From positions 1 to 5,928 of the forward strand of contig JAUXNZ010000268.1 of the NCBI GenBank assembly GCA_030682595.1: DNA of 5,928 bases. Reading direction: 5' to 3'. Numbering within the stretch: the first letter of the stretch is position 1; every line of letters starts with the position of its first letter. The notes under the pieces were generated by a model. The model was not told the DNA's origin, did no database searches, and saw only the letters and a program-made list of their open reading frames with translations. Below, piece after piece: positions 1-5,657 of this stretch. A program made the translations under genes and the position numbers. Source of the DNA: Rhodocyclaceae bacterium. Lineage in GTDB: Bacteria > Pseudomonadota > Gammaproteobacteria > Burkholderiales > Rhodocyclaceae.

Positions 1-711
1 GGGCAGTTGGCGCAAGCTGAGCGACAATGCCGCACCCGCCGCTACGCGCTCGAACTCAGCGACAGCCTCCTCCCCGCCGCCTTCCTCGAACTCTTCGGTG
101 ATCTCCAATCTGGATCGGGTAAGAAGGTAGAGCTACATGAAATTACCGACATGTTGACTGGCTATCCCTTCACAAGCGAGGAATACACGGATGCAGGCGA
201 GACCGTAAGACTCTGTCGAGGGGCTAACGTGTTGCCTGATCGAATTGATTGGAGCGATTTGGCGCTTTGGCCAAAATCGAAATCTCACGACCTTTCAAGA
301 TACCGATTGCAGGTTGGTGATGTTGTAATCGCAATGGATCGTCCATGGATTTCGGAGGGCTTCAAAATTGCTCAAGTCCGCCCAGAACATTGCCCGGCCC
401 TTTTGGTTCAACGGGTCGCGCGGTTGCGCGGAAGAAACGGTGTGCCGAATGCGTTCCTATATCACCTTCTCAGACACCCCGCCTTTACACGTCACTGCCG
501 CCCAACTGAAACGACCATTCCTCACATTTCGCCAACGGATATTGAGACGTTTTCGTTTCGTGTTCCTTCCCCTGCGTTGCAGCAAGAGTTTGCGGCGTTG
601 GTCGAACGCCATGAGCGTCTCCGCACCACTCAGCGCGAGGCGCTGCGCCAAGCTGAGCACTTGTTCCAGACCTTGTTGCACAGGGCGTTCAGCGAAGGCA
701 TGTCATGCTGA
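1..711 (+). CDS. hsdS: Type I restriction-modification specificity subunit (HsdS), C-terminal half, 5' end outside window
   Basis: HsdS is the DNA-recognition subunit of a type I restriction-modification complex: two target-recognition domains (TRDs), each followed by a helical conserved region, guide HsdM methylation and HsdR cleavage. The frame is open from the first base, and the first ~33 residues look like the central conserved helix of a full HsdS (ending PAAFLELFGD), so the TTG at 7 is not a true start. The second TRD follows, with GYPFTSEEY and, near its end, IPHISPTDIETFSFRVPSPA and LQQEF, the usual close of an HsdS TRD. The C-terminal helix ends LRQAEHLFQTLLHRAF. About 236 residues are present, roughly half the usual 400-460. 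The TRD is clearly AT-richer than its flanks (hand counts: 45% GC at 121-180, 42% at 241-300, 68% at 601-660), fitting TRD exchange. The stop overlaps the next gene by 7 bases. hsdM and hsdR are not visible here. Identification is confident. Confidence 0.88.
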   Translation, partial: GQLAQAERQCRTRRYALELSDSLLPAAFLELFGDLQSGSGKKVELHEITDMLTGYPFTSEEYTDAGETVRLCRGANVLPDRIDWSDLALWPKSKSHDLSRYRLQVGDVVIAMDRPWISEGFKIAQVRPEHCPALLVQRVARLRGRNGVPNAFLYHLLRHPAFTRHCRPTETTIPHISPTDIETFSFRVPSPALQQEFAALVERHERLRTTQREALRQAEHLFQTLLHRAFSEGMSC

Positions 712-1499
712 GTCATGTCACCGCAGTTCGCTTCGATGGCCGTGTCCAATCTGGCAGGACGGCGCCGTGTCGGCTGACCTGCGAAGCTGCCGATGGTGCC
801 GAGGTCGAGGTGGTGGCAAAGCTTTCGGATGGATGCGACCGCAAGGTGACGGCCTTGGTGATGGAGGCGATTGCCGCCCTGCTGGCGGCAGACCTTGATC
901 TGCCGGTTCCCGAACCGTTTCTGGTTACCCTGGAGCCGGAGTTCATCACCGGGGTGCCCGACGAAACTATCGCGGCCATGGCACGCCGTAGCAGTCCGCT
1001 GGCGTTCGGTTCAAAGCATTTGCCGCCTGGATATACGAGCTGGCCGGTCGGCAAGTCGATTCCCAAGGATGCGTTCGCCATGGCTGCCGAGATATTCGCC
1101 TTCGACGCGCTGATCGGGAACGACGACCGGCGCCCGGCCAATCCGAATTGTCTTTTCAGCGGAGCCAGCCTCGCCATCTACGATCATGAAATGGCCTTTC
1201 CTTCCACCGAAGGGATTATCGGCTGGCGACCACCCTGGGAAATCGGTTCGCTGGAATCTTTCAAACAGACACGACGCCATTTATTTTCCGAGCAGCTTTG
1301 CGGCAAGGCATTGAATTTCGATCGATTTGCAGGCGCTTGGCTGTCCGTCACGGACGAACGGCTGGCGACGTATAGGGCAGCATTGCCGGATGCGTGGAAC
1401 TCCTCGGGCAAATACGCAGACCAAGCATTGGGGTATATCGGGCAAGTCAGGGATAATGTCGAGGCAGCACTACAGGAAGTCAGGAGGGCCCTATCATGA
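705..1499 (+). CDS. HipA-like (HipA_2 type) kinase
   Basis: A 264-residue protein resembling the compact HipA-related kinases (HipA_2 family). Classical HipA is a Ser/Thr kinase toxin that phosphorylates glutamyl-tRNA synthetase; the substrate here is unknown. Kinase features are visible: VVAKL with K39 as likely ATP-binding lysine, E54 in the next helix as its possible salt-bridge partner, IGNDDRRPAN at 137-146 with D141 as putative catalytic base and N146 as metal ligand, and AIYDHEMAF at 157-165 with D160 in the DFG-like position. The protein is much shorter than E. coli HipA (~440 residues) and lacks its N-terminal subdomain. No HipB-like helix-turn-helix gene lies beside it. The start ATG at 705 has GAAGG at 694-698, six bases upstream, and overlaps the hsdS stop; the end overlaps the next ATG (ATGA). 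Coupling to both neighbours suggests a role tied to the restriction locus, which is inference. The fold assignment is fairly sure; the activity is not shown. Confidence 0.8.
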   Translation: MLSHVTAVRFDGRVQSGRTAPCRLTCEAADGAEVEVVAKLSDGCDRKVTALVMEAIAALLAADLDLPVPEPFLVTLEPEFITGVPDETIAAMARRSSPLAFGSKHLPPGYTSWPVGKSIPKDAFAMAAEIFAFDALIGNDDRRPANPNCLFSGASLAIYDHEMAFPSTEGIIGWRPPWEIGSLESFKQTRRHLFSEQLCGKALNFDRFAGAWLSVTDERLATYRAALPDAWNSSGKYADQALGYIGQVRDNVEAALQEVRRALS

Positions 1500-2347
1500 A
1501 AAATCAAATTTCTTACAGCTACGCGGTGCTCAGGTATGTGCACGATGTCACCAGCGGCGAGTTCGTAAACGTCGGGGTGGCGTTGTATGCACCGCAGGCC
1601 CGCTACCTGAGCGCGATCTGCCGCACCACTTACGGCCGCCTCAACAAGGTGTTTCCTGGCGTGAACGCCGAGCACTTCAAGGCCTTGATGCGCCATATCC
1701 AGAATAGTTTTGAAGCGCAGGGCGAGCGTCTCGCCGGTGAGCTGCCTCTTGCGGCACCCTCTGGCGTGCTGGAGATCGCCCAGTCGGTACTGCCGAAAGA
1801 CGATAGTTCCTTGCAATGGTCGCCGGCCGGAAGCGGACGCACCGACGACCCGGCGCAGGCGCTGGAAAAGCTTTTCAATCGCATGGTGATGCGCTACGAG
1901 GAACGGCAAGCAGCAAGCACCCGCAGCGACGACGACGTCTGGCGCCATTTCAAGCGCGACCTGGAGGAGCAGAAGGTTCTGCAACACTTTCAGCCGAAGA
2001 CAATTGCCGTCCAGGACGATGAGGTCGAGTTTCAACATTCCTGGAAGAACGGTAAGTGGCATTGCCTCGAACCGGTCTCTTTCGATTTGGCTGCAGCCGA
2101 TAGCATTAAAGACAAGGCGCATCGCTGGTTGGGACAGTTAGCAAGCGTTCAGGGCGCGACCGATCCGTTCAAGGTATATCTGCTTGTCGGCGCACCCCAG
2201 CAGGAGAGCCTACAGCCTGCCTTCCACAGCGCAATGAGCATTTTGCGGAAAATTCCGGGCGACAAGGAAATCGTGCTCGAACAGGATGCGCTGGGTTTGG
2301 CGGCGCGTATCGCGGGGGAAGTCGCGGAGCACGAGCGCAGCCACTGA
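1496..2347 (+). CDS. DUF3037 family protein, partner of the HipA-like kinase
   Basis: A 283-residue protein recognised as DUF3037 by its N-terminus: SYAVLRYVHD followed by SGEFVNVGVALYAP (about residues 8-33), the family signature. The molecular function is unknown. DUF3037 genes recur, from general knowledge, directly beside HipA_2-type kinase genes, as here, suggesting a substrate, regulator or antidote role; that is inference. I see no signal peptide or membrane segment, and the protein is expected to be cytoplasmic. The rest of the chain is mixed, charged and shows no catalytic motif I can name. The start is well supported: AGGAGG at 1482-1487 lies eight bases before the ATG, and that ATG overlaps the kinase stop as ATGA. 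It is the last gene of the three-gene block and is followed after 20 bases by a strong hairpin. A 312-codon open frame on the opposite strand (1184-2122) is only its antisense shadow. Confidence 0.82.
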   Translation: MKNQISYSYAVLRYVHDVTSGEFVNVGVALYAPQARYLSAICRTTYGRLNKVFPGVNAEHFKALMRHIQNSFEAQGERLAGELPLAAPSGVLEIAQSVLPKDDSSLQWSPAGSGRTDDPAQALEKLFNRMVMRYEERQAASTRSDDDVWRHFKRDLEEQKVLQHFQPKTIAVQDDEVEFQHSWKNGKWHCLEPVSFDLAAADSIKDKAHRWLGQLASVQGATDPFKVYLLVGAPQQESLQPAFHSAMSILRKIPGDKEIVLEQDALGLAARIAGEVAEHERSH

Positions 2348-2367
2348 GAAAATAGCAATTGGCCCAC

Positions 2368-2396
2368 CGTCACTTGCCACCCTATGGCGGGTGACG
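2368..2396 (+). terminator. Strong hairpin downstream of the DUF3037 gene, possible transcript end
   Basis: Positions 2368-2379 pair with 2385-2396 around a five-base loop (CCCTA). The 12-pair stem has ten Watson-Crick pairs and two adjacent G-U pairs (T2374-G2390, T2375-G2389). It begins 20 bases after the DUF3037 stop, where an operon terminator is expected. No T-run follows on either strand, so it is not a standard intrinsic terminator. It could stabilise the mRNA 3' end, work with Rho, or be a REP-like repeat. Confidence 0.45.
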
Positions 2397-2471
2397 AATA
2401 CATACTGGTCGTTGGTGCCCCGAGGTGCCTGCGGCAGCAAAGGCCGAGAACCAGAAGCTCACGGTGACGTC

Positions 2472-2491
2472 GCCCAGTGGCTCTTCTGGGC
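2472..2491. repeat. Small inverted repeat (6-bp stem)
   Basis: GCCCAG at 2472-2477 and CTGGGC at 2486-2491 form a perfect 6-bp stem with an eight-base loop. There is no T-run after it. It lies in the gene-free spacer, and a stem this short can easily arise by chance in GC-rich DNA. Confidence 0.3.
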
Positions 2492-2730
2492 ACAAAGCAC
2501 TCATTCATGCAGGGCAGCCCCCGGCCGATTCCGGTCGTTGAGGCCACCTGGAGTTAACTGAGCCGATCGGTCGGAAGTCCGGCCAAAACGGCACTCCCTA
2601 CTCCGGTGCCACCTCGATCCGCCAAATCGCCAGCAGGCTTCAGGCCAGGAACAGCAACGCCGGATTGCCCCGCTGGACGCCAACGGTCTGAACCACTGCA
2701 ACCACCTTGAGCACAAACACCAGCGGCGAT

Positions 2731-2739
2731 TGGTACTAT
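2731..2739 (+). promoter_or_regulatory. Candidate extended -10 promoter for hflX
   Basis: TGGTACTAT contains a TGN extension followed by TACTAT, four of six matches to TATAAT. Transcription would begin near 2746 and leave about 27 bases of leader before the ATG at 2773, with AGGAAG at 2757-2762 as a loosely placed ribosome site. No good -35 box stands 16-18 bases upstream, as tolerated by extended -10 promoters. The nearest, TTGAGC at 2707-2712, is 21 bases away. If real, the promoter rules out the in-frame TTG at 2707 as the hflX start. Confidence 0.35.
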
Positions 2740-2772
2740 CCGGCTCCGACTCCTTCAGGAAGCCATCCCAGA

Positions 2773-4128
2773 ATGCGCAAAGAAATAAAAGAACAGCCCA
2801 AATACGCTGTCGTCGCCGCCGTGCAGTTGCCGAACGTGAGCGACAGCGAGTTCGCGGCCTCGTTGGCCGAATTGCGCGACCTGGCCAAGACACTGGGTTA
2901 CACGATCTCCGCCACATTCACGCAGAATCGCACCAGTTTCGACACGACCGCCTATCTGGGTAGCGGCAAGCGGGAGGAGATTCGCAGCTTCGTGGATAGC
3001 GAGCCCGCGCCCGTCGCGTTCGAGAAAATGCCCCAGGCCGCTGCCGATCCCGAGGCCGGCAAGATCGATGTCATTTTCGTCGATCATGAGATATCGCCAT
3101 CGCAGGCGCGCAATCTCGAAAAAGAGGTTGGCTGCGAAGTGATGGACCGCACCATGGTCATCCTGGAGATCTTTCACCGCAACGCGCGCTCCCGCGCCGC
3201 CCGCGCCCAGGTGGAGATCGCCCGCCTCGGCTACATGGCGCCGCGCCTGCGCGAGGCGGCCAAGCTCGCCGGGCCACAAGGACGGCAGCGCAGCGGCGTC
3301 GGTGGTCGCGGTGCCGGCGAATCGCACACCGAACTGGATAAACGCAAAATCCGTGACCGGATTGCCGAATTGCAGCAGGAGATCGCGGCGATGGACGTCG
3401 AACGCGAGACGCAGCGCGCACGGCGGCAGGAGCGGCAGGGGCTCGCCAGCGTGGCGCTCGTCGGCTATACCAACGCGGGCAAGTCCACCCTGATGCGCGC
3501 CCTCACCGGCAGCGATGTGCTGGTCGAGGACAAACTCTTCGCGACACTCGACACCACCGTGCGCACCCTCCAGCCCGAGAGCCGGCCGCGCGTGCTCGTC
3601 AGCGACACGGTCGGTTTCATCAAGAACCTGCCGCACGACCTCGTCGCCTCGTTCAAGTCAACGCTCGAGGAGGCGCTGGATGCGGCGCTGCTGCTCCACG
3701 TCATCGACGCCGGCGATCCCGGGTTCGCACGGCAGCTCGCGGTCACCGACAAGGTGCTCGCCGAGATCGGTGCAGAGGACGTGCCACGCCTCCGCGTGTT
3801 CAACAAGATCGACCATGTTGGCGACGCGGCGGCACAAGCCGAACGCGCCGCCGCGTTGCGCGCCCAGTTCCCCGATTGCATCGTGATGAGCGCGCGCCAG
3901 GCGGAAGACATCGCAATGCTGCACGCGGCGATCGTCGGGTTTTTCCAGCAGGGGCTCGCCGAAGCCGAGCTTTTTCTGCCCTGGTCGGCACAGCAATCGC
4001 GCAACGAAATCTTCGCGAACTGTCAGGTGCTGAAGGAGCGCGCCGACGGCGCGGGGGCTTTCCTGCACGTCCGCGGCGAGCGCAAGACCATCGCGGGCCT
4101 GGCCGAGCGGTTCGGCCAACTTGCATGA
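2773..4128 (+). CDS. hflX: HflX-type ribosome-associated GTPase
   Basis: HflX binds the large ribosomal subunit and in E. coli splits stalled or hibernating 70S ribosomes under stress, using GTP. This 451-residue protein shows the full family layout. The N-terminal HflX domain carries YLGSGKREE (61-69), the ISPSQARNLE segment (107-116) and the GGRGAGESHTELDKR signature (178-192). A charged helical linker follows at about 190-222. The G domain has G1 GYTNAGKS (231-238), G2 around LFATLDTT (255-262), G3 DTVGF (278-282), G4 NKID (344-347) and G5 SAR (373-375), and a short C-terminal domain ends the protein. Compared with E. coli HflX (426 residues) there is an extra stretch of about 20 residues at 76-97, rich in Pro/Ala/Glu. 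I chose the ATG at 2773 because homology starts just after it and a candidate promoter lies upstream; an in-frame TTG at 2707 would add 22 unconserved residues. There is no hfq next to it, unlike many proteobacteria. Very GC-rich (47 of 60 bases at 3181-3240). Confidence 0.93.
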   Translation: MRKEIKEQPKYAVVAAVQLPNVSDSEFAASLAELRDLAKTLGYTISATFTQNRTSFDTTAYLGSGKREEIRSFVDSEPAPVAFEKMPQAAADPEAGKIDVIFVDHEISPSQARNLEKEVGCEVMDRTMVILEIFHRNARSRAARAQVEIARLGYMAPRLREAAKLAGPQGRQRSGVGGRGAGESHTELDKRKIRDRIAELQQEIAAMDVERETQRARRQERQGLASVALVGYTNAGKSTLMRALTGSDVLVEDKLFATLDTTVRTLQPESRPRVLVSDTVGFIKNLPHDLVASFKSTLEEALDAALLLHVIDAGDPGFARQLAVTDKVLAEIGAEDVPRLRVFNKIDHVGDAAAQAERAAALRAQFPDCIVMSARQAEDIAMLHAAIVGFFQQGLAEAELFLPWSAQQSRNEIFANCQVLKERADGAGAFLHVRGERKTIAGLAERFGQLA

Positions 4129-4154
4129 TGCGTGAAACACCACCCCGCATCATG
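4124..4154. repeat. Perfect 9-bp inverted repeat spanning the hflX stop codon
   Basis: CATGATGCG at 4124-4132 is perfectly complementary to CGCATCATG at 4146-4154, with a 13-base spacer. The left arm includes the TGA stop of hflX (4126-4128). No T-run follows, so it is not a typical intrinsic terminator. It could be an mRNA 3' hairpin or a protein-binding palindrome. Confidence 0.4.
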
Positions 4155-4159
4155 ACAAC

Positions 4160-4209
4160 GCCCGACCCTCTTCGCCGTCAAATTGGATGCGCAACTGGCT
4201 GAAGCATGA
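4160..4209 (+). pseudogene. Fragment of a ribbon-helix-helix-like gene (short copy of the gene at 5658-5927)
   Basis: Positions 4170-4204 match 5804-5838 at 34 of 35 bases. The only difference is 4191 G against 5825 A, a silent change in an Ala codon. Weaker similarity reaches back to about 4160, with three transitions in ten bases. Read in the frame of the intact gene, the fragment encodes LFAVKLDAQLAEA and then hits TGA at 4207-4209. Similarity ends abruptly after 4204. Only about 15 codons survive, covering the predicted DNA-binding strand and the start of the first helix, with no start codon or remaining gene. It begins about 30 bases after the hflX stop. I read it as a leftover of a second gene copy, or one end of a duplicated insertion site. 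Confidence 0.6.
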
Positions 4210-4252
4210 GGCACGGGGTAATGGCTCACTCACCCCAATACAACCATGCAAA

Positions 4253-4275
4253 ATACGGACAATAAACCGTATAAT
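4253..4275 (+). promoter_or_regulatory. Perfect -10 box overlapped by an inverted repeat, just before the ATPase start
   Basis: TATAAT at 4270-4275 is a perfect sigma-70 type -10 box. The inverted repeat ATACGG (4253-4258) and CCGTAT (4267-4272), with an eight-base spacer, overlaps it and could be an operator or hairpin. No good -35 is present; TGCAAA at 4247-4252, 17 bases upstream, is poor. Transcription would begin near 4282, exactly at the likely ATG, giving a leaderless or nearly leaderless mRNA. The same DNA can be read as codons if the ATG at 4246 were used. Confidence 0.45.
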
Positions 4276-4281
4276 ACATTG

Positions 4282-5535
4282 ATGATTAGCCGCCACCTTT
4301 TCCCCTCCGTTGAAACCGCGCTCTCGGATAACCCCGCCGTAGCCATGCTGGGCGCCCGCCAGGTGGGCAAGACCACGCTGGCCCGGCAGATTGGGGATGC
4401 GCACTCAGCGGTCTACCTGGACATCGAACGCCCCAGCGACCGGCAAAAACTCACCGACCCCGAGGCCTACCTGTCGCTGCACAGCCAGCGTCTGGTGATC
4501 CTGGACGAAGTGCAGCACATGCCCGAGCTGTTTCCCGTGCTGCGCAGCCTGATTGACGAAGGCCGCCGCGCCGGGCAAACCACGGGCCGCTTCCTGTTGC
4601 TGGGCTCGGCCACCGGCGAACTGCTGCGCCAGTCGGGCGAAAGCCTAGCCGGGCGCGTGGCCTACCTGGAACTGCCACCGCTGCAAACGCTGGAATTGGC
4701 CGAAGATCAACAAAACACCCTGTGGCTGCGCGGCGGATTTCCCAACAGCCTGCTGGCCAGCAGCGACGCAAAAAGTCTCGACTGGCGGCAAAACCTCATC
4801 AGCACCTACCTGGAGCGCGAACTGCCCAGCTACGGCTCGCGCCTGCCCGCACAAACCCTGCGTCGTCTGTGGACCATGCTGGCCCACCTGCAGGGCGGCC
4901 TGCTTGATGTGTCGCAACTCGCCAAAGGCCTGATGATCGACGCCAAAACCGTGCACCGCTACCTGGACATGCTGGGCGACCTGATGCTGCTGCGCAAACT
5001 CCCGCCCTGGCACAGCAACCTGGGCAAGCGCCTAGTGAAGTCGCCCAAGCTCTATGTGCGCGACAGCGGCTTGCTGCACGCCCTGCTCGGGCTGACCACC
5101 CACGACGCCCTGCTGGCGCACCCGGTGGTGGGCAACAGTTGGGAAGGCTTCGCCATCGAAACCCTGCTCAATGCCGCGCCCCGCGAAGCGCAGGTCGGCT
5201 TCTACCGCAGCAGCAACGGGGCCGAGATCGACTTGGCTGTCGATGCTCCCGGCCTGGGCCTGGTGGCCATTGAAGTGAAGAAAAGCCCCAACGCCAAACC
5301 CCGCCGGGGCTTTTACAGCGCCTGCGAAGACCTGCAACCGGCCCACAAGTTCCTGGTGCACGGCGGGGCCGACGACGAGGCTTACCCAGTCGGGGATGGG
5401 GTGATGGCAGTGAGCTTGCGTGGTTTGGCCCAGCGCCTGGCGCAAAGCCCAATCCCACACCAGAGCCCGCCCGAACCAACCAAAGCAACAACAACCAAAG
5501 AACCAACAGCTACCAAAGGGGTCAGAGTCGTTTGA
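4282..5535 (+). CDS. AAA ATPase (AAA_14) fused to a DUF4143 PD-(D/E)XK-like domain
   Basis: A 417-residue protein of the widespread AAA_14/DUF4143 family, whose role is largely unknown. Visible motifs are Walker A GARQVGKT (24-31), Walker B LVILDE (71-76), a sensor-1-like LLLGSAT (105-111) and an arginine-bearing ESLAGRV (120-126). A winged-helix-like middle follows at about 195-245, then YVRDSGLLHALLG (258-270). The C-terminal domain has a nuclease-like pattern: SWEGFAIE (286-293), GAEIDL (313-318) and AIEVKKS (329-335), that is E, D and ExK as in PD-(D/E)XK enzymes. Activity is not proven. I prefer the ATG at 4282 because homologues usually begin with an 'MI-R-H' type sequence and a TATAAT lies just upstream; the in-frame ATG at 4246 would add 12 residues. 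Neither start has a clear ribosome site. The last ~30 residues are a Pro/Thr/Lys-rich tail that looks foreign to the family. A fragment and a full copy of a small DNA-binding-like gene flank it, suggesting a mobile or toxin-antitoxin-like cassette. Confidence 0.9.
   Translation: MISRHLFPSVETALSDNPAVAMLGARQVGKTTLARQIGDAHSAVYLDIERPSDRQKLTDPEAYLSLHSQRLVILDEVQHMPELFPVLRSLIDEGRRAGQTTGRFLLLGSATGELLRQSGESLAGRVAYLELPPLQTLELAEDQQNTLWLRGGFPNSLLASSDAKSLDWRQNLISTYLERELPSYGSRLPAQTLRRLWTMLAHLQGGLLDVSQLAKGLMIDAKTVHRYLDMLGDLMLLRKLPPWHSNLGKRLVKSPKLYVRDSGLLHALLGLTTHDALLAHPVVGNSWEGFAIETLLNAAPREAQVGFYRSSNGAEIDLAVDAPGLGLVAIEVKKSPNAKPRRGFYSACEDLQPAHKFLVHGGADDEAYPVGDGVMAVSLRGLAQRLAQSPIPHQSPPEPTKATTTKEPTATKGVRVV
5474..5518 (+). 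repeat. C/A-rich low-complexity tract with ACCAAAG repeats
   Basis: ACCAAAG occurs three times (5479-5485, 5494-5500, 5512-5518) in a stretch that is almost only A and C on the + strand. It encodes the Thr/Lys/Pro-rich tail of the ATPase. The composition differs sharply from the GC-rich gene body and suggests the gene's 3' end was extended or fused to a non-coding repeat. Confidence 0.5.
5515..5535. repeat. Possible dispersed-repeat motif (GGGGTCAGAGTC) ending the ATPase gene
   Basis: AAAGGGGTCAGAGTCG at 5515-5530 followed by TTTGA resembles, from memory, a motif repeated in many proteobacterial genomes near REP-associated tyrosine transposases (RAYTs) and other mobile DNA. It supplies the last codons (KGVRVV) and the stop of the ATPase. 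No transposase is visible here. The assignment rests on recognition of a short motif only. Confidence 0.35.
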
Positions 5536-5657
5536 GATTCTGTGCCCGGTTGGACATACGGCGCAATACCGGCAAGCGTGGGCGCACACCGAGTGACGAA
5601 CGGGGTGCCTTTTCACGTTAAATACGGCCTTACCTCCCCCTTACCCGGACTTCCCAA

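Larger units (their letters stand above)
2348..2772. other. Gene-free spacer between the restriction/kinase block and hflX
   Basis: There is no convincing gene in these 425 bases. Short open frames on both strands (for example 2149-2547 and 2501-2917 on the minus strand, 2286-2561 on the plus strand) give Arg/Pro/Ser-rich translations with no recognisable motif and run into the neighbouring genes as shadows. What can be seen is a strong hairpin at 2368-2396, a smaller one at 2472-2491, the palindrome CCGATCGG at 2563-2570 and a candidate promoter at 2731-2739. The stretch looks like degenerate intergenic DNA and may be a junction between the accessory block and hflX, but I cannot identify a remnant. 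Confidence 0.6.

Noticed and set aside
7..9. TTG as the start of the hsdS gene
   Set aside because: The frame is open to the window edge and the first residues already belong to the internal conserved helix of HsdS, so the gene begins upstream.
1184..2122. 312-codon open frame on the minus strand
   Set aside because: It lies opposite the kinase end and the DUF3037 gene, which have clear family motifs and a strong ribosome site. Its translation shows no recognisable domain, and long antisense frames are common in GC-rich DNA.
2707..2772. TTG-initiated 22-residue extension of HflX
   Set aside because: The extra residues show no similarity to HflX, no ribosome site precedes the TTG, and the best promoter candidate lies downstream of it.
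2149..2917. Overlapping minus-strand frames through the spacer upstream of hflX, considered as a decayed gene
   Set aside because: The translations are Arg/Ser/Pro-rich without family motifs, and both frames run deep into the neighbouring genes, so a remnant cannot be supported.
2755..3636. 293-codon minus-strand open frame
   Set aside because: It is the antisense shadow of hflX, whose GTPase motifs leave no doubt about the coding strand.
4215..4236. GGGGT/ACCCC inverted repeat before the ATPase gene as a terminator
   Set aside because: It has only five pairs, a 12-base loop and no T-run, so it is too weak to call.
5032..5616. 194-codon minus-strand open frame with a Trp/Phe/Gly-rich part
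   Set aside because: It is antisense to the DUF4143 domain. The apparent hydrophobic stretch is the reverse of the C/A-rich tail and not a real membrane segment.
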